From Streptomyces violaceorubidus (GTDB lineage: Bacteria; Actinomycetota; Actinomycetes; Streptomycetales; Streptomycetaceae): a stretch of 64,000 nt of DNA. The notes beneath the pieces were generated by a model. The model saw only the letters and a program-made list of their open reading frames with translations. It made no database searches and had not been told where the DNA came from. Position numbers and translations under genes: made by a program. The DNA lies in assembly GCF_000717995.1 (NCBI RefSeq), contig NZ_JODM01000002.1, forward strand, positions 1-64,000, given 5' to 3'. The first letter of the stretch is position 1. Every line of letters begins with the position of its first letter. Below, in pieces: positions 28,030 to 37,132 of the stretch.

Positions 28030-29346
28030 TCACTTGTTGGGCATCTGCTGCTGTGCCTTGGCGAGCTTCTCCTTGACGGACTCGGTGGTCACCTCGCGGC
28101 CGGCCGCGGCGTCGGCGAACAGTTCCTTCACGGCGGTGCCGACCGCCGTCTCGAACTGCGACTCGTCGGACACCTGGGGCAGCGCGGCGGCGCTGGTGGC
28201 GAGGGTCTCGCGCAGGACGGCGGTGGCCTGGGTGTTGAACGCCGGGTCGGACTGGGCGGCCTTGACGGGCGGGATGGAGCCGTAGGCCTTGTTGAGGAGC
28301 TTCTGCTCGGCGTCACTGGTCATGAACTTCACGAACCGGGTGGCGCCGTCGAGGTTGTCGCTGTTCTTGAAGACGGCCATGTTGATCCCGGCGACCATCG
28401 AGTTGGTGGCCCGGTCGGCGCCGGGGGTGCCGGACGGGACGGGGGCGGGGGCGACGCCCCACTCGTCGTCCTTCATGCCCATGGTCTTGAAGGTCGCGGA
28501 GGCCGTCTGCCACAGCACCATCGCGGTCCTGCCCTTGGCGAAGTCGCTGAGCGACTGGTTCTGCGCGTACTCGGCGTTGCCGGGCGCGACGACCTTGTCC
28601 GCGGCCATCAGGTCGACGTACTGCTTGACGGCGGCGACGGCGCCGTCGGAGGTGAAGTCGGGCTTGCCGTCGGCGGTGAAGAAGTCGGCGCCGTGCTGCT
28701 TGCCGAGGACGAAGACCTGGTGGATGTTGTTCGACAGGTTGGCCCCCTCGGCGCCCAGGCCCCACTTGCCGCCCTTGGAGATCTTCTTGCCGGTCGCCAC
28801 GAGCTCGTCCCAGGTGGCCGGGGGCTTGGTGATGCCGGCGTCGGCGAACATCCGCTTGTTGTAGTAGAGCGCGTACGCCATCGAGTACAGCGGGACCGCG
28901 GCGGGGTCCTGGCCCTGCACGCCGGTGGAGCCGAGCGCGGAGTCGACGAAGCGGTCCCTGCCGCCGATCTTCTCGAAGTTCTTCGCGTCCCAGGGCAGCA
29001 GGGCGCCGGTGGCCTGGAGGGAGGCGCTCCAGGTGTTGCCGATGTTCAGGACGTCGGGGCCCTGTCCCGAGGTGGTGGCGGTGAGGATGCGGTTCAGCAG
29101 GTCGGACCAGGGCACGACCTCCAGCTTGACCTTGATGCCGGTCTCCTTCTCGAACTTGTCGAGTTCGGGCTGGAGGACCTTCTTGTCGACCTCGACGCCG
29201 GCACCCTGGTTGGACGCCCAGTAGGTGAGTTCCTTCGGCGAGTCGTTGGATCCGCCGCCCGAGGAGGAGCCCCCTCCGCAGGCCGTGGCGGCGAGTGCGA
29301 GAGACAGGGTGACGGCGCCTACGGCCGCGGCTCGGATGCTGCGCAT
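28030..29346 (-). CDS. sugar-binding lipoprotein of ABC transporter (family 1)
   Basis: A 438-aa extracytoplasmic solute-binding protein. The signal MRSIRAAAVGAVTLSLALAATAC ends in lipobox ATAC and is followed by a Gly/Ser-rich tether. ELTYWASNQGAGVEVDKKVLQPELDKFEKETGIKVKLEVVPW and NIGNTWSASLQATGALLPW fit CUT1 binding proteins. The start at 29346 places the signal peptide directly at the N-terminus; residues upstream in frame would read into the operator region. First gene of the beta-glucoside operon. Confidence 0.93.
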   Translation of the reverse strand: MRSIRAAAVGAVTLSLALAATACGGGSSSGGGSNDSPKELTYWASNQGAGVEVDKKVLQPELDKFEKETGIKVKLEVVPWSDLLNRILTATTSGQGPDVLNIGNTWSASLQATGALLPWDAKNFEKIGGRDRFVDSALGSTGVQGQDPAAVPLYSMAYALYYNKRMFADAGITKPPATWDELVATGKKISKGGKWGLGAEGANLSNNIHQVFVLGKQHGADFFTADGKPDFTSDGAVAAVKQYVDLMAADKVVAPGNAEYAQNQSLSDFAKGRTAMVLWQTASATFKTMGMKDDEWGVAPAPVPSGTPGADRATNSMVAGINMAVFKNSDNLDGATRFVKFMTSDAEQKLLNKAYGSIPPVKAAQSDPAFNTQATAVLRETLATSAAALPQVSDESQFETAVGTAVKELFADAAAGREVTTESVKEKLAKAQQQMPNK

Positions 29347-29431
29347 GGCTCCTGGGTTCCTTCCGGGAGTCGGTCGGGAAGTCCCGACGGCGGCTTCGGC
29401 TGTTTCCCTTCCGAAGCCCCTCATGGCTTAA

Positions 29432-29449
29432 TTTAGGACGTGAGTTAAA
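29432..29449. promoter_or_regulatory. AT-rich candidate ROK operator between sugar operon and ROK gene
   Basis: TTTA-N10-TAAA (29432-29449, half-sites TTTAGGACG and TGAGTTAAA) stands out in a region otherwise above 70% GC. It is 85 bases upstream of the lipoprotein start and 73 bases upstream of the divergent ROK start. ROK repressors often recognise AT-rich inverted repeats of this size; assignment is by position. Confidence 0.5.
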
Positions 29450-29522
29450 CCCCGAGAGAAAGACTCGTCAAGGTCTCGCGCACGGTCGGCGCTCGCGCGC
29501 GGCCACGGAGGGAAGGGGCCGG

Positions 29523-30851
29523 ATGGGCGGGCACGGCGGGCGTACGGTCCGTGACCTGCGGCGGGAGAGCCGCAGCAGCGTTCTGCAACGGTTGTATTTC
29601 GACGGGCCGATGAGCCGGCTCGCGCTGGGTTCGGCGGCGGGCCTGAGTTCGGGTTCCGTCAGCAATGTGGTCGCCGAGCTGATGGCCGACGGACTGGTGG
29701 AGGAGGCGGGCACCCTCGCTACGGACGGCGGCCGGCCGCGCACCCTCGTCCGCTTCGCGGCGGGCCGGGGGCGCCTCGTCGGGGTCGACGTCGGCGAGAC
29801 CCGGGTACGCGTGGAGCTGTTCGACCTGTCGATGTCCGAACTGGCCCGAACGGAGCGGGTGTTGCCGGGCCACGGAGCGCGCTCGTACGACGCCGGCGTC
29901 GTCGCCGGGCACATCCTGGACGGCGTCGCGGAGGTGCTCGCCCCGCAGGGAGCCACCCAGGGCCCCGCGCCGGGCCCCGGAGAGCTGCTGGGCGTGGGCA
30001 TCGGTGTCCCCGGCATCGTCGAGCGCACGGCCGACGGCACCCTCGTGCACGGCCAGACCGTCGGCTGGGACGCGGTGCCGCTGGAGGGGCTGCTGCGCGG
30101 CTCGGGCCGACTGCCGCCGCACGTACCGCTGTTCGTCGAGAACGGCGCCAAGACGCTGGGGCAGGCCGAGATGTGGTTCGGCGGCGGGCGCGGCGCGCGC
30201 GACGTCCTGGTCGTGCTCTTCGGCTCCGGCGTCGGCGCGTGCGTCGTCACCGACGAGGTGGAGCGGGGGCGCGCGCTGGAGTGGGGGCATCTGACGGTAC
30301 GGGTGCGGGGGCGCCGGTGCCGGTGCGGGGCGCGGGGGTGCCTGGAGGCGTACGCCGGTGCGGAGGCGCTGCTCGCGCGGTGGCGGGAGGCGGGCGGTGA
30401 GCCGCCGCCCGGCGCCGACGAGGAGGCCGCGCTGACCGCCCTGCTGGCCGCGGCCGGACCCGGCGACGGGGGCGCCGCCGACCCGGTGGCGGCGCGGGTG
30501 CTCGCGGAGACCGCGGAGTACCTGGGCGCGGGGCTGGCCGACCTGGTCAACCTCTTCCAACCCGAGCGGATCCTGGTGGGCGGCTGGGCCGGGCTCCAAC
30601 TCGGCCCCGCGTTCCTGGAGTCGGTGCGCACCCACACGCTGGCCCACGCCCTGCGCCACCCCGCCGGGCGGGTGGGCATCGCCCTGGGCCGCCTCGGTCC
30701 CGACGCGGTGACGGTGGGCGCCGCGATCCTGCCCCTGGCGGCGTTCTTCGCCCGCGGCGGCCGGCGTCCACCGGTCGACTCCCCCGCGCCGGTCCCGGCG
30801 TGGCGGGCGGCCCTCGGGGGGAGGCTCGCCGGGCAGCGGGGCAGGGGGTGA
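29523..30851 (+). CDS. ROK-family transcriptional regulator
   Basis: 442 aa. The N-terminal winged helix (about 8-65) includes SRSSVLQRLYFDGPMSRLALGSAAGLSSGSVSNVVAELMADGLVEEAG. The ROK sugar-kinase-like domain has GVGIGVPGIV, FVENGAKTLGQAEMWFG and the zinc/ROK signature EWGHLTVRVRGRRCRCGARGCLEAY (CxCGxxGCLE). The ATP-binding motif near the start of the ROK domain reads VGVDVGETRVRVEL, so sugar sensing without kinase activity is likely. GGAGGG about nine bases before the ATG. Divergent from the beta-glucoside operon, for which it is presumably the repressor with an imported sugar as inducer. Confidence 0.93.
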   Translation: MGGHGGRTVRDLRRESRSSVLQRLYFDGPMSRLALGSAAGLSSGSVSNVVAELMADGLVEEAGTLATDGGRPRTLVRFAAGRGRLVGVDVGETRVRVELFDLSMSELARTERVLPGHGARSYDAGVVAGHILDGVAEVLAPQGATQGPAPGPGELLGVGIGVPGIVERTADGTLVHGQTVGWDAVPLEGLLRGSGRLPPHVPLFVENGAKTLGQAEMWFGGGRGARDVLVVLFGSGVGACVVTDEVERGRALEWGHLTVRVRGRRCRCGARGCLEAYAGAEALLARWREAGGEPPPGADEEAALTALLAAAGPGDGGAADPVAARVLAETAEYLGAGLADLVNLFQPERILVGGWAGLQLGPAFLESVRTHTLAHALRHPAGRVGIALGRLGPDAVTVGAAILPLAAFFARGGRRPPVDSPAPVPAWRAALGGRLAGQRGRG

Positions 30852-30943
30852 GGGCATGCGCGCGGCGAGGGCAGCGGCAGGTGCGTGGACCGGGCCGAAC
30901 CGACCGGGAGGGGTCAGGCGGGAGCGACAGGGAGAACGGCGCG

Positions 30944-31358
30944 ATGCCAACGGGCCCGTTCGTGGAGCACTTCAACAAGTACGACGTGCAGTGGAACGGC
31001 GAGCGCGGCCGCACGGTCTTCTTCCAGAACGAGAAGGCCTACGACGCCCCCCGACCAGGCCGCGATCCAGAACGGCTCGGTCAAGGGCTACGCCGCCTGC
31101 AAGGTCGGGGACGACGTCACCGACCACGAGGGCCGGGACCTGGGCAGCTACTGCTACTGCTACTGCTACTACAACGTGAACCCGTCCATCGTCCAGCACC
31201 ACGGATTCGCCGCTCCGAACCATTCCGGTGTGCGCTTCCACGGGCTGCTCGCCGTGTCGCTCGGCGGCAACGGGCAGTACGAGTGCGTCATCAACGACAC
31301 GGGCTCCCCCACATCGGGGACGGACACCGTGCCGTCGAAGGTGGTGCAGTACCCCTGA
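30944..31358 (+). pseudogene. small hypothetical protein gene interrupted by a frameshift in a C6 run
   Basis: A GGGAG site nine bases before ATG 30944 starts MPTGPFVEHFNKYDVQWNG and continues as VFFQNEKAYDAP. At the six-C run 31047-31052 the frame breaks; dropping one C restores DQAAIQNGSVKGYAACKVGDD through to the stop at 31358, giving a 137-aa product with intact coding character on both sides. The C-terminal part holds an odd C-Y-C-Y-C-Y-Y stretch from a ctactg tandem repeat (31147-31171). Either a homopolymer sequencing error, a fresh pseudogene, or (less likely) ribosomal slippage. No signal peptide and no family recognised; the sequence MPTGPFVEHFNKYDVQWN suggests a soluble beta-rich protein. 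A strong hairpin follows. Confidence 0.7.
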
Positions 31359-31365
31359 GCCGAGT

Positions 31366-31401
31366 CGCCCCGGGCACCCCCGAGTGGGGGTGTCCGGGGC
31401 G
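31366..31401 (+). terminator. hairpin terminator after the small frameshifted gene
   Basis: CGCCCCGGGCACCCC pairs with GGGGTGTCCGGGGCG (15 bp with one G-T pair) around a short loop, starting seven bases after the stop at 31358. There is no T-run, as is usual in Streptomyces. Confidence 0.75.
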
Positions 31402-31421
31402 GCCAGGGACCTGGCCCGGGG

Positions 31422-31444
31422 CGCGGCCGTCGGCGACGGCCGCG
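31422..31444 (-). terminator. possible hairpin terminator downstream of the EF-G paralogue
   Basis: Perfect 10-bp arms CGCGGCCGTC and GACGGCCGCG with a three-base loop, 112 bases after the EF-G stop in its direction of transcription. The rest of the 31359-31555 gap shows nothing else. Confidence 0.45.
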
Positions 31445-31555
31445 GAGGCGGTGCCCGGTCGGGGTCGACCAACCTCCGGGTGCCACGCCTGTCGACGCCG
31501 TCAGCCCTCGGTTCGGCGACCGCACTCCGGGTGGGACCGGGGGCGACCGGCACCC

Positions 31556-33622
31556 CTACCGCGTGGTCGTGACGGCCGTCGCCGGTGGCGCCGGCGCGTA
31601 GCCGGTGGGCCGGGCGGTGAAGGTGCCGCGGCCCTGGGTGCGGCTGCGCAGCCGGGTCGCGTAGCCGAACAGCTCGGCCAGCGGGACCGTGGCCGTGACC
31701 ACCGCCGCGCCGCCCCGCCGGTCGGAGCCGGTGACCCGGCCGCGGCGCGCGGCGAGGTCACCGAGCACGCCGCCGAGCCCGTCCTCGGGCACGGTGACCG
31801 TGACCTCCACGACCGGTTCGAGCAGGACCATCCCGGCGGTGCGCAGGGCGTCGCGGAGGCCGAACCGGCCCGCGGCGCGGAAGGCCGTCTCCGAGGAGTC
31901 CTTCACATGGGTCTGGCCGTCGGTGAGCGTGACCCGGAGGCCGGTCACCGGGTGCCCGCCGAGCGGACCCTCGGCGAGGGCGTCCCGGCAGCCCGCCTCC
32001 ACGGCCCGGACGTACTCCTGCGGCACGCGTCCGCCGACGACCGTCGACCGGAACACGAAACCGCCGCCCGCACCGTCCGCGTCCCCCTCACAGGGCTCCA
32101 CGTCGAGCACGACGTGCGCGAACTGCCCGGCACCGCCGTCCTGTTTGACGTGCCGGTGGACGAAGCCGGTGACGCCCTCGCCGACCGTCTCGTGGTACGC
32201 CACCCCGGGACGGCCCACCGTGACCTCCAGGCCGTGCTCGCGCCGGACGCGCTCCGCGGCGACCTCGAGGTGCAGTTCGCCCATGCCCGACAGCACGGTC
32301 TGTCCCGTCTCCGGGTCGGTCCGCACGGCCAGCGAGGGGTCCTCCTCGGTGAGCCGGGCGAGTGCCGCGGCCAGCCGGTCGGTGTCGGTGGAGCGCCTGG
32401 CCTCCACCGCCACGTGCACGACCGGTTCGGCCACGCCCGGGGGTTCCAGGAGCAGGGGGGCGCCCGGCGCACACAGGGTCGAACCGGCGCGGGCCGACTT
32501 CAGTCCGACCACGGCGACGATGTCCCCGGCGACCGCGCGCTCCAGCGGGTCGTGCCGGTCGGCCCGGACCCGCAGGATGCGGCCGACGCGCTCGCCGCGG
32601 CGGGTGCCCGCGTCCCACACGGTGTCTCCCTTCTCGATCGTGCCCGAGTACACCCTCAGGTAGGTCAGCCGTCCCGTCGGGGTGGCGTGCACCTTGAACG
32701 CCAGTGCCGCCATCGGCGCCGCCGGGTCGGCGGGCCGTTCGCGCTCCGCGCCGTCGTGGGTGCCGTGCACCGGGGGCACGTCCAGGGGTGAGGGCAGGTA
32801 GGACACCACGGCGTCCAGCAGGGGTTCGACGCCCCGGTTGCGGTAGGCCGAGCCGCACAGCACGACCACGCCGTCGCCGGTGCGCGTCAGCTCGCGCAGG
32901 GCGGCGGTGAGGGTGGCCTCGGTGAGCGTCTCCCGGTCGCAGAACTCCTCCAGCGCGGCCGGGTGGCGTTCGGCGACCGCTTCCTCCAGCAGCCGCCGCC
33001 TGCGTACCGCCTCCTCGCGCAGGGCTTCGGGCACCGGCCCCTCCTCGGCCGTGTCCGCGCCGTCGGCCCATACGAGGGCGCGCATGCGCGGCAGGTCGAC
33101 GACGCCGGTGAAGCCGTCCTCCGTACCGATGGGCAGCTGCACGACCAGGGGAAGGGGGTGCAGCCGCTCACGGATGGAGGTGACGGCGGCGTCGAGGTCG
33201 GCGCCCGCCCGGTCCATCTTGTTGACGAACGCGAGCCTGGGCACGCCGTGCCGGTCGGCCTGCCGCCACACGGACTCGCTCTGCGGTTCCACCCCCGCGA
33301 CCGCGTCGAACACGGCGACCGCGCCGTCCAGCACGCGCAGGGAGCGTTCGACCTCGTCGGCGAAGTCGACGTGGCCCGGGGTGTCGATGAGGTTGATCCG
33401 GTGGCCCGCCCAGGTGCAGCTGACGGCCGCGGCGAAGATGGTGATGCCGCGATCGCGTTCCTGCGGGTCGAAGTCGGTGACGGTGGTGCCGTCGTGCACC
33501 TCGCCGCGCTTGTGGGTGGTTCCGGTGGTGTAGAGGATCCGCTCGGTGACGGTGGTCTTGCCGGCGTCGACGTGGGCGAGGATGCCCAGGTTGCGGACGG
33601 TGGTGAGCGGGTTGGTGCGCAT
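31556..33622 (-). CDS. fusA2: elongation factor G paralogue (EF-G2 type)
   Basis: A 688-aa translational GTPase of the EF-G/TetM superfamily. The G domain is complete: P-loop AHVDAGKTT (16-24), switch I segment [20 protein letters not shown] and NKMD. Domain II ([21 protein letters not shown]), domain III (GMGELHLEV), domain IV ([32 protein letters not shown]) and domain V are also present. The genus has a second, essential fusA in the str operon; this stand-alone copy matches the fusA2 of S. coelicolor. Its role is not established, but alternative elongation/recycling or stress/antibiotic adaptation are possible. A hairpin in its long leader may be relevant. Confidence 0.9.
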   Translation of the reverse strand: MRTNPLTTVRNLGILAHVDAGKTTVTERILYTTGTTHKRGEVHDGTTVTDFDPQERDRGITIFAAAVSCTWAGHRINLIDTPGHVDFADEVERSLRVLDGAVAVFDAVAGVEPQSESVWRQADRHGVPRLAFVNKMDRAGADLDAAVTSIRERLHPLPLVVQLPIGTEDGFTGVVDLPRMRALVWADGADTAEEGPVPEALREEAVRRRRLLEEAVAERHPAALEEFCDRETLTEATLTAALRELTRTGDGVVVLCGSAYRNRGVEPLLDAVVSYLPSPLDVPPVHGTHDGAERERPADPAAPMAALAFKVHATPTGRLTYLRVYSGTIEKGDTVWDAGTRRGERVGRILRVRADRHDPLERAVAGDIVAVVGLKSARAGSTLCAPGAPLLLEPPGVAEPVVHVAVEARRSTDTDRLAAALARLTEEDPSLAVRTDPETGQTVLSGMGELHLEVAAERVRREHGLEVTVGRPGVAYHETVGEGVTGFVHRHVKQDGGAGQFAHVVLDVEPCEGDADGAGGGFVFRSTVVGGRVPQEYVRAVEAGCRDALAEGPLGGHPVTGLRVTLTDGQTHVKDSSETAFRAAGRFGLRDALRTAGMVLLEPVVEVTVTVPEDGLGGVLGDLAARRGRVTGSDRRGGAAVVTATVPLAELFGYATRLRSRTQGRGTFTARPTGYAPAPPATAVTTTR

Positions 33623-33924
33623 GGCCCGAAGCCTTTCGGAGGACCGGAAAAGGGCAGCGCGATCTCCCGCGGCGCACGTGCCGGACGCTCCTGGCGAGGG
33701 ACGTCGGCGGTCAGAGGTGCGTGGCGGGCATCCGGTGTCGGCCGCGCAGCGGACACCGGACGGCCGAGGACACCAGGATCACCTCGCGCCGGGACGGGGG
33801 GACGACGGGTGCGGTGCGGATGCGCACGGCCCTGCTCCCCTCACTCGGTCTCGGTGTCACGGCGAGTGTAGGAAGGGCGGGACCGGCGGCGCACCGCAAA
33901 TTTCGACGGCCCGCGGAACGAGAA
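33623..33924. promoter_or_regulatory. upstream region of the EF-G paralogue with a leader hairpin
   Basis: About 300 bases without a credible gene. TCCGGTGTC (33731-33739) pairs with GACACCGGA (33752-33760) around 12 bases, roughly 110-140 bases ahead of the EF-G start, where it could be an attenuator or operator. I see no clear promoter hexamers and no convincing leader peptide. Confidence 0.4.
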
Positions 33925-33952
33925 ACGCCGACCGGGAAATCCCGGTCGGCGT
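33925..33952 (-). terminator. rho-independent-like terminator downstream of tRNA-Leu
   Basis: ACGCCGACCGGG pairs with CCCGGTCGGCGT around a four-base loop. On the minus strand the stem is followed by TTTCTCGTT, the closest thing to a T-run in this window. It begins 19 bases past the tRNA 3' end. Confidence 0.8.
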
Positions 33953-33970
33953 CTCGTCTGCCTGATCTTG

Positions 33971-34055
33971 TGTCCGAGGGGGGACTTGAACCCCCACGCC
34001 CGATAAAGGGCACTAGCACCTCAAGCTAGCGCGTCTGCCATTCCGCCACCCGGAC
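33971..34055 (-). tRNA. tRNA-Leu (anticodon GAG)
   Basis: 85 nt, minus strand. Acceptor 5' GTCCGGG pairs with 3' CTCGGAC (one G-T) and the discriminator is A; CCA is not encoded. The anticodon stem-loop is CTAGC-TTGAGGT-GCTAG, so the anticodon is GAG, reading CUC/CUU. A long variable arm (TGCCCTTTATCGGGCG region) is as expected for a class II leucine tRNA. The T arm is GGGGGTTCAAGTCCCCC. Nothing resembling an integrase or duplicated 3' end is next to it. Confidence 0.95.
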
Positions 34056-34196
34056 CAGGTGTCTGTCGCGGTGCGGGGGTGACCCCCGCGGCGACATGGA
34101 CAACCATACCAAGGTTTCGCGGTGCCCTTCACCTGCGTTTCCTTCCCCTGAGCGGCGGTCCGGGGACGGCGGCTCCGCTCCGCCTAGGGTCGCACC

Positions 34197-35528
34197 ATGA
34201 GTGACTGGATGGTTACGCAGGGGGCGCCCCGGCGTCGTCGGCCGCGGGCGTTGTCACCGCTCAGGGAGCATCTGCGGGACACGTTCTGGTTCGCGCCCAC
34301 CGCGGCCATGGTGGGGGTCTTCATGGTGTGGCTGGTGGCCCAGGAGCTCGACGCGGCGCTGGTGCGATCGTTGCAGGAGGACGGCGACTACGACACGCTC
34401 GACGATCTGCTGCGCTTCGCGGACGACGCGAGGACGGTGGTCTCGGCGGTCGGCTCGGCGATGATGACCTTCATCGGTGTGGTGTTCAGCATCTCGCTGG
34501 TCGCGGTGCAGATGGCGAGCGGGCAGTTCACCCCGCGGGTCGTGCGGCTCTTCGTCCGCAGCCGGATCACCAAGGCGACCTTCGCCGTCTTCCTCGCCAC
34601 CTTCGTGCTGACGCTGCTGGTCCTGACCAGCTACGACAGCGGGGCCGACCCCCGCACCGCCACGTCCGTCCCGCTGGTGCAGTCGGTGCTCACGCTGCTC
34701 ATGGTCGCGCTGAGCCTGCTGCTCTTCGTGATGTACGTGAACGCGACCCTGCGGCTGATGCGGGTCAGCCATGTGATCGCCCGCATCGCCGCCGAGTCCT
34801 TCCGGGTGGCGGCGCTGATGCCCGTACCCGCGGACGGAGGCGGGCCGTCCGGGCTCGGGCCCGTGACGGCGTGGATCGCCCACGACGGGCAGGGCGGTGT
34901 GCTGCGGGACGTGCACGTCGCCCGGCTGGTGCGGGGGGCCCGGGGACACGGGGTGGTGCTGCGGCTGGTGCCGCGGATCGGTGACTTCCTGGTGCCGGGC
35001 ACCCCGGTCCTGGCGGTGCACGGCGGTGCGGCTCCGCCACGCCGGGCGCTGCGGTACGCCCTGTCCGTGGGGGTGGAGCGCACCTTCCACCAGGACCTGG
35101 GGTTCGGGCTGCGCCAGCTGTCGGACATCGGACTGCGCGCCCTGTCCCCCGCGGTGAACGATCCGACGACCGCCGTGCAGGCGCTGGACCGGGTCGTGCA
35201 GATCCTGGCCTCGCTTGCCCGGCGGCCGCTGGACGCCGCGCTGCACCGGGACCGGCGCGGTGTGGTCCGGCTGGTGCAGCCCGTGCCCGGCTGGGCGGAG
35301 CTGGTCGACCTCGGGTTCGCCGAGGTGCGTGCCTGCGCGGCCGGGTCGCCGCAGGTCACGCGGCGCCTGCTGGCGGGCCTCGACGACCTGCTGCGGCTCG
35401 CGCCGCCGGAGCGGCGCGCACCGCTGCTGCGCCACCGCGAGCTGCTGCGGCAGGCCGTGGAGCGCACCGCGCCGACCCCGGCGGACCGGGCCTTCGCCCT
35501 GCGGCCGGACCGGCAGGGCATCGGCTGA
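34197..35528 (+). CDS. DUF2254 membrane protein
   Basis: 443 aa with four hydrophobic helices in the first half (FWFAPTAAMVGVFMVWLVAQEL, VVSAVGSAMMTFIGVVFSISLVAVQMASGQFTPRVV, FAVFLATFVLTLLVLTSY, VLTLLMVALSLLLFVMYVNATLRLM) and a soluble C-terminal half with the conserved DLGFGLRQLSDIGLRALSPAVNDPTTAVQALDRV. These are diagnostic for DUF2254, a family of unknown role, probably a channel-like or transport protein in the cytoplasmic membrane. It stands alone; upstream is tRNA-Leu, downstream a convergent aldehyde dehydrogenase 44 bases away. Confidence 0.92.
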   Translation: MSDWMVTQGAPRRRRPRALSPLREHLRDTFWFAPTAAMVGVFMVWLVAQELDAALVRSLQEDGDYDTLDDLLRFADDARTVVSAVGSAMMTFIGVVFSISLVAVQMASGQFTPRVVRLFVRSRITKATFAVFLATFVLTLLVLTSYDSGADPRTATSVPLVQSVLTLLMVALSLLLFVMYVNATLRLMRVSHVIARIAAESFRVAALMPVPADGGGPSGLGPVTAWIAHDGQGGVLRDVHVARLVRGARGHGVVLRLVPRIGDFLVPGTPVLAVHGGAAPPRRALRYALSVGVERTFHQDLGFGLRQLSDIGLRALSPAVNDPTTAVQALDRVVQILASLARRPLDAALHRDRRGVVRLVQPVPGWAELVDLGFAEVRACAAGSPQVTRRLLAGLDDLLRLAPPERRAPLLRHRELLRQAVERTAPTPADRAFALRPDRQGIG

Positions 35529-35572
35529 CCGGCCCGGGACGCCCACCGGGCCGGTTCGCCCTCTCGCCCCGC

Positions 35573-37132
35573 CTACGGCATGAGGTGGTGGTCCGGGAAG
35601 TTCCCCGGCAGCCGCTCCCCCGCCGGGCCGCGCGTCACGGCGCGCACCAGCAGCTCACCGCCCACGAAGGCACCGCGCCAGGACGCCCCGTGCCCGCCGA
35701 ACAGCTCGTCGCGGTCCCCGCGGGAGCGCGGGACGCCGTGGCCGACCTTGAACGCGCGGATCTGCGGCGCGAGCCGGTCGTACGTCGTCCGGTCGTCGGT
35801 GGACAGGGTGGCGACCAGCGCGCCGTTGGAGGCGTTCATCGCGGCGAGCAGCTCGGCCTCGGTGTCGACCAGGACGATGGTGTCGACCGGGCCGAAGGGT
35901 TCCGCGTGGTGCAGCGGCGAGGACCGGGGCGGGTTGAGCAGCGTGACCGGCTGGACGTAGGCCGAGGTGTCCTGGCCGGGCAGGAAGCGGGAGTCGGCCG
36001 CGCTCCCGCGGTGCAGCGGGACGGCGCCGCGGTCGACGGCCTCGGCGACCTGGTCGTGGAGCTCCTTGGCCTTGGCCGCGTTGATCACCGGGCCGAAGTC
36101 CAGCGCCGGGTACGGGTCGTCCGGTGCGGCGACGGCGAGCGGGTGGCCGACGCGCAGGGTGCGGACGGCCGGGAGGTACGCCGCGAGGAACGCGTCGAAC
36201 AGCTGCCGCTGGACGACGAACCGCGGGTAGGCGGTGCAGCGTTGCTTGCCGTAGTCGAAGAGCTTCGGGATGACCCGTGTGAGCGCGTCCCAGTCGGTGA
36301 AGTTCCAGATGCCCCAGGTGTTGAGTCCCTCCTGTTCGAGGATGTGCCGCTTGCCGAGGTCGGCGACGGCGGTGGCGACGGCGGCGCCCGCGTCCCGGCC
36401 GCCGACGAAGGAGACGCAGCCGATCTCGGGCGCGCGCACCAGCGCCTGGGACAGCTCGCCGCCGCTGCCGCTGACGAGGGTCACGGGCAGTCCCTCACGG
36501 GCGGCGAGCGCGCAGGCCAGGGTCAGGCAGGCGACGCCGCCGTCGGTCGGGGTCTTGGCGATGACCGCGTTGCCCGCCAGTGCTTGGACCAGCAAGGCGT
36601 GAACGAGCACGCTCATCGGGTAGTTCCAGCTCGCGATGTTGGAGACCGGGCCGTCCAGCGGGGCGCGCCCGTCGAGCATGCCGTCGATGCCGTCGACGTA
36701 CCAGCGCACGCCGTCGACGGCGCGGTCGACGTCGGCCCGCGCCGACCGCCAGGGCTTGCCGATCTCCCACACCAGCAGCAGCGCCAGCAGGTCGCGGTGC
36801 TGGGCGAGGGCGTCGAGGGTGGCCGCGACCCGGGCGCGGCGCTCGGGCAGGGGGACGTGGCGCCAGGCCCGGTGCTGGTCGAGCGAGGCGCGTACGGCGT
36901 GCTGGGCGGTGACGGCGTCGATCCTGGGCGGTCCCGTGATCGGGGTGCCGTCGACCGGGCTGGTGGCCGGCAGGACCCGGCCGTCCGCCCGCCATGCGGC
37001 GGCCCAGAGGTTGAGGACGCGGTCGTCGCGGAACACCTCGGGCGCCGCGGTGCGGCAGCGCTGCCAGGCGTCGGCCCAGGAGGTGCCCGACTTCAGGGTC
37101 AGGGGTCCGGCGTCCCGCGCGTCGGCCGTCAT
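35573..37132 (-). CDS. aldehyde dehydrogenase family protein in the oxalate island
   Basis: A 519-aa NAD(P)-dependent aldehyde dehydrogenase. Catalytic Cys is C299 ([11 protein letters not shown]). The general-base region is [11 protein letters not shown] near residue 265 where most members have LELGGK, so the family is divergent. [32 protein letters not shown] is the cofactor-binding stretch. The start ATG overlaps the sucD stop (ATGA), so it is coupled as the last gene of sucC-sucD-aldH. Given the oxalate genes across the divergent promoter, glyoxylate/oxalyl-CoA or formyl-CoA interconversion is a reasonable guess, but succinate-semialdehyde or another aldehyde is equally possible. Confidence 0.88.
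   Translation of the reverse strand: MTADARDAGPLTLKSGTSWADAWQRCRTAAPEVFRDDRVLNLWAAAWRADGRVLPATSPVDGTPITGPPRIDAVTAQHAVRASLDQHRAWRHVPLPERRARVAATLDALAQHRDLLALLLVWEIGKPWRSARADVDRAVDGVRWYVDGIDGMLDGRAPLDGPVSNIASWNYPMSVLVHALLVQALAGNAVIAKTPTDGGVACLTLACALAAREGLPVTLVSGSGGELSQALVRAPEIGCVSFVGGRDAGAAVATAVADLGKRHILEQEGLNTWGIWNFTDWDALTRVIPKLFDYGKQRCTAYPRFVVQRQLFDAFLAAYLPAVRTLRVGHPLAVAAPDDPYPALDFGPVINAAKAKELHDQVAEAVDRGAVPLHRGSAADSRFLPGQDTSAYVQPVTLLNPPRSSPLHHAEPFGPVDTIVLVDTEAELLAAMNASNGALVATLSTDDRTTYDRLAPQIRAFKVGHGVPRSRGDRDELFGGHGASWRGAFVGGELLVRAVTRGPAGERLPGNFPDHHLMP

Noticed and set aside
33711..34029. Small genes on either strand between the EF-G paralogue and the tRNA
   Set aside because: Open frames there are Arg/Pro-rich, run through the tRNA or terminator hairpin, and have no ribosome site.
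33971..34055. tRNA-Leu as an integration site for a mobile element
   Set aside because: No integrase, excisionase or repeated tRNA 3' end is visible on either side.
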